DNA of 5,637 bases. It comes from JAZDKP01 sp043802925 (GTDB lineage: Bacteria; Fibrobacterota; OXYB2-FULL-49-7; JAEUSG01). The position numbers and the translations under genes are program-made. The DNA lies in the NCBI GenBank assembly GCA_043802925.1, contig JAZDKP010000304.1:1-5637 (forward strand), read 5' to 3'. Shown one piece after another: positions 4,897 to 5,637 of this stretch (the stretch's first letter is position 1; every line of letters begins with the position of its first letter). The notes under the pieces were generated by a model that was not told the origin of the DNA, ran no database searches, and saw nothing but the letters and a program-made list of their open reading frames with translations.

Positions 4897-5637
4897 TTTC
4901 AACAACACCATCTTGTTCGTGAGACGCTTCCCGTTGCTTGCGGATAATCGCCCCGCGTAAACCCCGGACGGAACGGCCCTTCCCTGCAAATCTTTTCCCT
5001 GCCACATGAACGCGCCCCGCTTGCCCTGGGAACCGGCCTGGAGGGAGGCCGCATACACCAATTGGCCCTGCATGTTGAAAATCCGGTACACGGCCTTGGT
5101 GTTTGGTAAAAGCGCGTAATGAATGGACACGGCGGGGTTGAAGGGATTGGGAGCAGCATCGAGTTCCATGCTTCGGACGGCCGAACATGTCCCGGAAACA
5201 GCCGTGCTTCCCGCCTTTTTGATGTGGACCGCGTCGATAAAGGCCGTGTTGTCGCCTGATGTCGTCCCTGTAAAAGCAATCAGATGTTCGCCCGCCGAAG
5301 CCGCGAAAATACCGGTGGAACATATTACAAACATACCGGAGGTGGGGGCAAATGTGCCTATTATATTTCCGTCAAAGGACACGTCAAATGACTGGATTCC
5401 GCCATACGATGTCCTCTTTGCAGCTTTGAAAACAACGCAGTAAGAACCTTCCGCAAAAGTGACCGTCTGTGAAACCGTGCATTGGTCCTGCAAAAAACCG
5501 GTCTGAACCCCTTCGGGCGCATAGGCGGCCTGAAAAGCGCCGCCATTCCGCTGGACGCCGCTGCTTACGGTGAATGTCAAGCCGGCGCCTGAGGGATTGT
5601 ATTGAAGGCTGCTCACGACAGGCGATTCAAACCCCCA
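4894..5637 (-). CDS. Secreted protein C-terminal part: beta-sandwich domain plus type IX sorting tail (5' end outside window)
   Basis: The last 247 codons of a larger gene are present; the frame is open through the right edge, so the GTG at 5616 is not taken as the start. The first ~140 residues form one domain: GFESP at the very edge, then YNPSGAGLTF, NGGAF, YAPEGVQTGFLQ, SQTVTFAEGSYCVVFKAAKR, FDVSFDGNIIGTF, SAGEHLIAFTGT and DNTAFIDAVHI. This pattern matches the galactose-binding-like (DUF642/CBM-like) beta-sandwich common in bacterial extracellular proteins and glycoside hydrolases, where it probably binds carbohydrate. The tail has PNPFNP (about residues 163-168 of the partial protein), FNMQGQLVY, SGVYAGRL and KMVLLK, a type A sorting domain related to that of the neighbouring SGNH protein but clearly diverged from it. 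A catalytic domain may lie upstream, outside view. Confidence 0.75.
   Translation of the reverse strand, partial: WGFESPVVSSLQYNPSGAGLTFTVSSGVQRNGGAFQAAYAPEGVQTGFLQDQCTVSQTVTFAEGSYCVVFKAAKRTSYGGIQSFDVSFDGNIIGTFAPTSGMFVICSTGIFAASAGEHLIAFTGTTSGDNTAFIDAVHIKKAGSTAVSGTCSAVRSMELDAAPNPFNPAVSIHYALLPNTKAVYRIFNMQGQLVYAASLQAGSQGKRGAFMWQGKDLQGRAVPSGVYAGRLSASNGKRLTNKMVLLK

Noticed and set aside
5614..5616. GTG at 5616 as the start of the right-edge gene
   Set aside because: The reading frame continues upstream to the window edge with domain-like sequence (GFESP), and no signal peptide follows the GTG.

Overview
The window looks like a chromosomal piece of an uncultivated, moderately GC-rich bacterium from the FCB side of the tree (Fibrobacterota, Bacteroidota/Ignavibacteria-like or a neighbouring candidate phylum). 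The best clue is a pair of secreted proteins that end in a PNPFNP...SGVY...K-hydrophobic-K tail of the type IX secretion 'type A' sorting class. The long-form HisG fits but is not diagnostic. No rRNA, marker protein or taxon-specific gene fixes the phylum, so this is an inference.

Layout. (1) Positions 1-431 are AT-rich: a leader with no supported gene, then a small HicB-family antitoxin-like gene (157-339, +) with no visible HicA partner. (2) 432-800 (-) encodes a one-domain retropepsin-like 'clan AA' aspartic protease. It is read divergently from the next gene across an AT-rich 167-bp intergenic region carrying a near-perfect palindrome. (3) 968-2323 (+) is a complete cytosolic GH1 beta-glucosidase. 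(4) 2419-3288 (+) is hisG, long form, standing alone without other his genes. (5) 3289-3384 is a convergent intergenic region with several hairpins. (6) 3385-4821 (-) is a secreted SGNH hydrolase with a CBM4/9-like domain and a sorting tail. (7) 4894-5637 (-) is the 3' part of a second secreted protein with a carbohydrate-binding-like beta-sandwich domain and a similar tail; its start lies beyond the right edge.

How the genes fit together. The two minus-strand genes are tandem, 72 bp apart, and probably co-expressed as part of an extracellular polysaccharide-handling set. The cytosolic GH1 enzyme could finish hydrolysis of imported beta-linked oligosaccharides. HisG is housekeeping and appears unrelated. 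The HicB-like gene and the small protease look accessory.

The most unusual signal is a 45-nt repeat (37/45 identical) that begins exactly at the stop codon of both secreted genes and folds into a similar hairpin in each copy. It is better conserved than the last codons just before it. It may be a 3'-end element associated with this family of secreted genes.
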